DNA from: Pirellulaceae bacterium
GTDB taxonomy: Bacteria; Planctomycetota; Planctomycetia; Pirellulales; Pirellulaceae
NCBI GenBank assembly: GCA_026989685.1
Contig: JALSIV010000433.1
Coordinates: forward strand, 1-34,602
Length of the DNA stretch: 34,602 nt
Reading direction: 5' to 3'
Below, piece by piece: positions 32,677 to 34,602 of the stretch. A model generated the notes under the pieces. The model did no database searches and had not been told where the DNA came from. It was given only the letters and a program-made list of their open reading frames with translations. The first letter of the stretch is position 1. Each line of letters starts with the position of its first letter. The translations under genes were made by a program, and so were the position numbers.

Positions 32677-34602
32677 TCATTCAACAGATTCCACCTCTTC
32701 CCACGGCTCGTCTTCTTGCCGCCGTCCTGTCACCACGTCGAACAGTCGTTGCCACGGCTTCTTGCGAAGGATTCCCCACAGACTGCTGTAGTCGTCGGTC
32801 CAGGCAATCTTCTCGGCACTGGTCACGTCAACCGGCGTGCCGGCATCCAGGCCCGCCACCAGATCACAGAAGTCCTGGTCGCGCGTGAGCAGCAGCCACT
32901 CCGAAGCGGCATCGGCCGTCGGATCGCGTTCTTCACCTTCCACATGCAACATCTTCAACCGATAAGCGTCGGCCGCCGCAGCCACCACCGGATTGAGATC
33001 CAAATGACGGTTGCTGATGTGCACGGCGATGATTCCGTCGGGCCGCAAGTGGCGCAAATAGACCTTGAACGCTTCCAGCGTCAACAAGTGGGCAGGGATC
33101 GCGTCTCCCGTAAACGCGTCGATCGCCAGCACGTGATAGTGTTGGGGCGGTTCCCGCTCCATCGTCAAACGCGCGTCGCCCAGTCGCACATCGACCGTGC
33201 CCCCCCGTTGTTCCATGTCGGACAGAAACGTAAACCAACGGCGATTGAGTTCCACTACGGCCGGGTTGATCTCGTAGAACGTGTAATGGTCCCCCTCTTC
33301 CCCATACGCGGCCGTCGTCCCGGCGCCCAGCCCGATCGTGCCCACCCGCAACGGCTCGGTTCCCTGCAGCGCGGTGATGGCCACGCCGACACCGCTGTCT
33401 TCGGTGAAATAGGTCGTCGGCTCCAGCCTGCGCTCGCCGCTTTGCATCTGCAGTCCGTGCAAGATGCGACCGTTGTACAGCGAATAACGGTGAGCGTCCG
33501 GGTCTCCCTGGTCGTACTCGTAGACGCGGAGAACACCGAAGAAATTCCGCCGCGCATCGACACGCTGCTCACCGGTTTCCAACCACAGACCGGGAACGAT
33601 CCAGCACATGCCGATCGCCAACAGAACTCCCCAAACGCCGAACGGCAGACGCAGCCACGACCACCGCTGCCGGTAGGCCTCCAGACCGGCCACCGCCAGT
33701 GCCAGCAGCAGCCCCGCCATCCACCCGAAGGGCAATTCCCAATAGTTGTCGAAAACGCGGGGGAAGATGAGCGCCGTCAGCACTCCCCCCGCGGCGCCCC
33801 CGGCGGCGATGGCCAGGTAAAAGGACGTCAAGTGGCGAGCCGGAGGCTTCCAGCGCACCACCTCGCCGTGACACAGCATGCACAGCGCAAACAGGGCACC
33901 GGCATAGAGGAACACCTCGGTCCACAGATTGTCCAGCACATCCGGCACGACCAGCCACGACTCGAACCACTGCGGAAGCGGAGCCCATTGTTTGAAGCGG
34001 TCCAACCAGTCGTTGACTTCCGTGTCATGCGCGACGGCCGCGATCCCCGCCACCAACAGTCCCAGCAAAACCGACATCAGCACCGGGCGGTACCACCGCG
34101 GATGGTCGAAGCAGATGATGAAACTGAGCAGGTAGAGACTCAGTGGCAAGATCCATAGAAAGGGGAAGACGGCGATATCCTGGGAAATGTGCGACGTCGA
34201 CGCCAGCAACATGACCGAAGCCAACGTCGGCAGACCGAACCACAGCAGAATCCTCCACCGCGAAAAGGAACCGGACGCCTCCGGCTCCACCGCGGTCGCC
34301 CTGGCCAAGTCCTCCCCTGGTTTCACCGCAGCATCATCCCGCGACGTTCCCAGTGACACCACGGCGCTGGCAGCGCACAGCCCGGCGAACACCAGGAAGC
34401 CGGCCGACCAGCTCCACCCTTGCGCCACCGTTCCCATCGCCGGTTCCACCACAAACGGATACGACAGCAGCGCTCCCAGCGAGCCGATGTTCGACAGGGC
34501 GTACAGTCGATAGGGTGAAGCGCCTCCCGACCAGCGATGGTACCACGCCTGGACCAGCGGCCCGGTCGTCGACAACAGAAAATAGGGAACGCCCACCGTG
34601 GC
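32677..34602 (-). CDS. Membrane protein with spermidine-synthase-like domain (N-terminus beyond window)
   Basis: The frame is open to the window edge (641 residues visible), so the N-terminus is missing; a GTG at 34596 is in frame but probably internal. The first 370 or so residues contain many transmembrane segments (IGSLGALLSYPFVV, FLVFAGLCAASAVVSL, FGLPTLASVMLLAST, and others). The C-terminal part is a SpeE-like Rossmann methyltransferase-fold domain: TIGLGAGTTAAYG, FYEINPAVVELN, VRLGDARLTMER, LAIDAFTGDAIPAHLLTLEAF and GIIAVHISNRHLDLN. This fits the fused MFS/spermidine synthase-like family, whose true reaction is mostly unknown; polyamine formation is not established. The stop codon abuts repeat copy E. 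Confidence 0.85.
   Translation of the reverse strand, partial: ATVGVPYFLLSTTGPLVQAWYHRWSGGASPYRLYALSNIGSLGALLSYPFVVEPAMGTVAQGWSWSAGFLVFAGLCAASAVVSLGTSRDDAAVKPGEDLARATAVEPEASGSFSRWRILLWFGLPTLASVMLLASTSHISQDIAVFPFLWILPLSLYLLSFIICFDHPRWYRPVLMSVLLGLLVAGIAAVAHDTEVNDWLDRFKQWAPLPQWFESWLVVPDVLDNLWTEVFLYAGALFALCMLCHGEVVRWKPPARHLTSFYLAIAAGGAAGGVLTALIFPRVFDNYWELPFGWMAGLLLALAVAGLEAYRQRWSWLRLPFGVWGVLLAIGMCWIVPGLWLETGEQRVDARRNFFGVLRVYEYDQGDPDAHRYSLYNGRILHGLQMQSGERRLEPTTYFTEDSGVGVAITALQGTEPLRVGTIGLGAGTTAAYGEEGDHYTFYEINPAVVELNRRWFTFLSDMEQRGGTVDVRLGDARLTMEREPPQHYHVLAIDAFTGDAIPAHLLTLEAFKVYLRHLRPDGIIAVHISNRHLDLNPVVAAAADAYRLKMLHVEGEERDPTADAASEWLLLTRDQDFCDLVAGLDAGTPVDVTSAEKIAWTDDYSSLWGILRKKPWQRLFDVVTGRRQEDEPWEEVESVE

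Overview
The window reads as chromosomal DNA from a member of the Planctomycetes, most likely a Pirellulales-type organism. This is an inference from gene content and style: two formylglycine sulfatases beside a Gfo/Idh/MocA oxidoreductase, an M28 peptidase with PDZ domains, a DnaX C-terminus with a long Pro/Ala/Ser-rich linker, a glucosylglycerate-type solute locus like those known from Rhodopirellula, high GC, few strong Shine-Dalgarno sites, and a palindromic 78-bp repeat scattered between genes. No rRNA, tRNA, CRISPR array, phage gene or transposase is visible.

Layout. 1-6872 (minus strand): a sulfatase cut by the window edge, a Gfo/Idh/MocA oxidoreductase, a second sulfatase, a secreted M28 aminopeptidase with two PDZ domains, and an M42 aminopeptidase; together these look like scavenging of sulfated glycans and peptides. 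7091-11719 (plus): two tandem repeat copies, then hom, an ApgM-family gene and a four-ACT lysC, forming an aspartate/threonine pathway unit. 11742-12143 (minus): a DUF151 bifunctional-nuclease protein. 12337-20295 (plus): GT4 glycosyltransferase, HAD hydrolase, second GT4 glycosyltransferase, a four-helix-bundle (S23-like) gene, a GH13_18-type sugar phosphorylase and a GpgS-like glycosyltransferase. I infer that this makes and recycles glucosylglycerate or mannosylglucosylglycerate, a compatible solute.

20364-21079 is a long non-coding stretch with a compact pseudoknot-capable element. 21080-23482 (plus): a helix-turn-helix/receiver-like regulator with a strong terminator, moaC and a polyprenyl diphosphate synthase. 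23494-24252 (minus): a zinc-ribbon/PH-like membrane protein. 24494-24973 (plus): nrdR. 25132-29784 (minus, read right to left): SRP RNA, dnaX, ybaB, recR and rpoN, a classical information-processing cluster. 30012-34602 (minus): a spermidine-synthase-like membrane protein cut by the window edge, a divergent Nramp-like transporter, and a HExxH secreted protein, ending in a large hairpin with a T-tract.

The most notable items are the repeat family (five copies, several placed exactly at start or stop codons), the inferred solute locus, the ApgM-family gene as a candidate homoserine kinase, an Nramp homologue without the usual metal-binding motifs, a DnaX without its zinc cysteines, an SRP RNA with an atypical apical loop, and two candidate structured RNAs.
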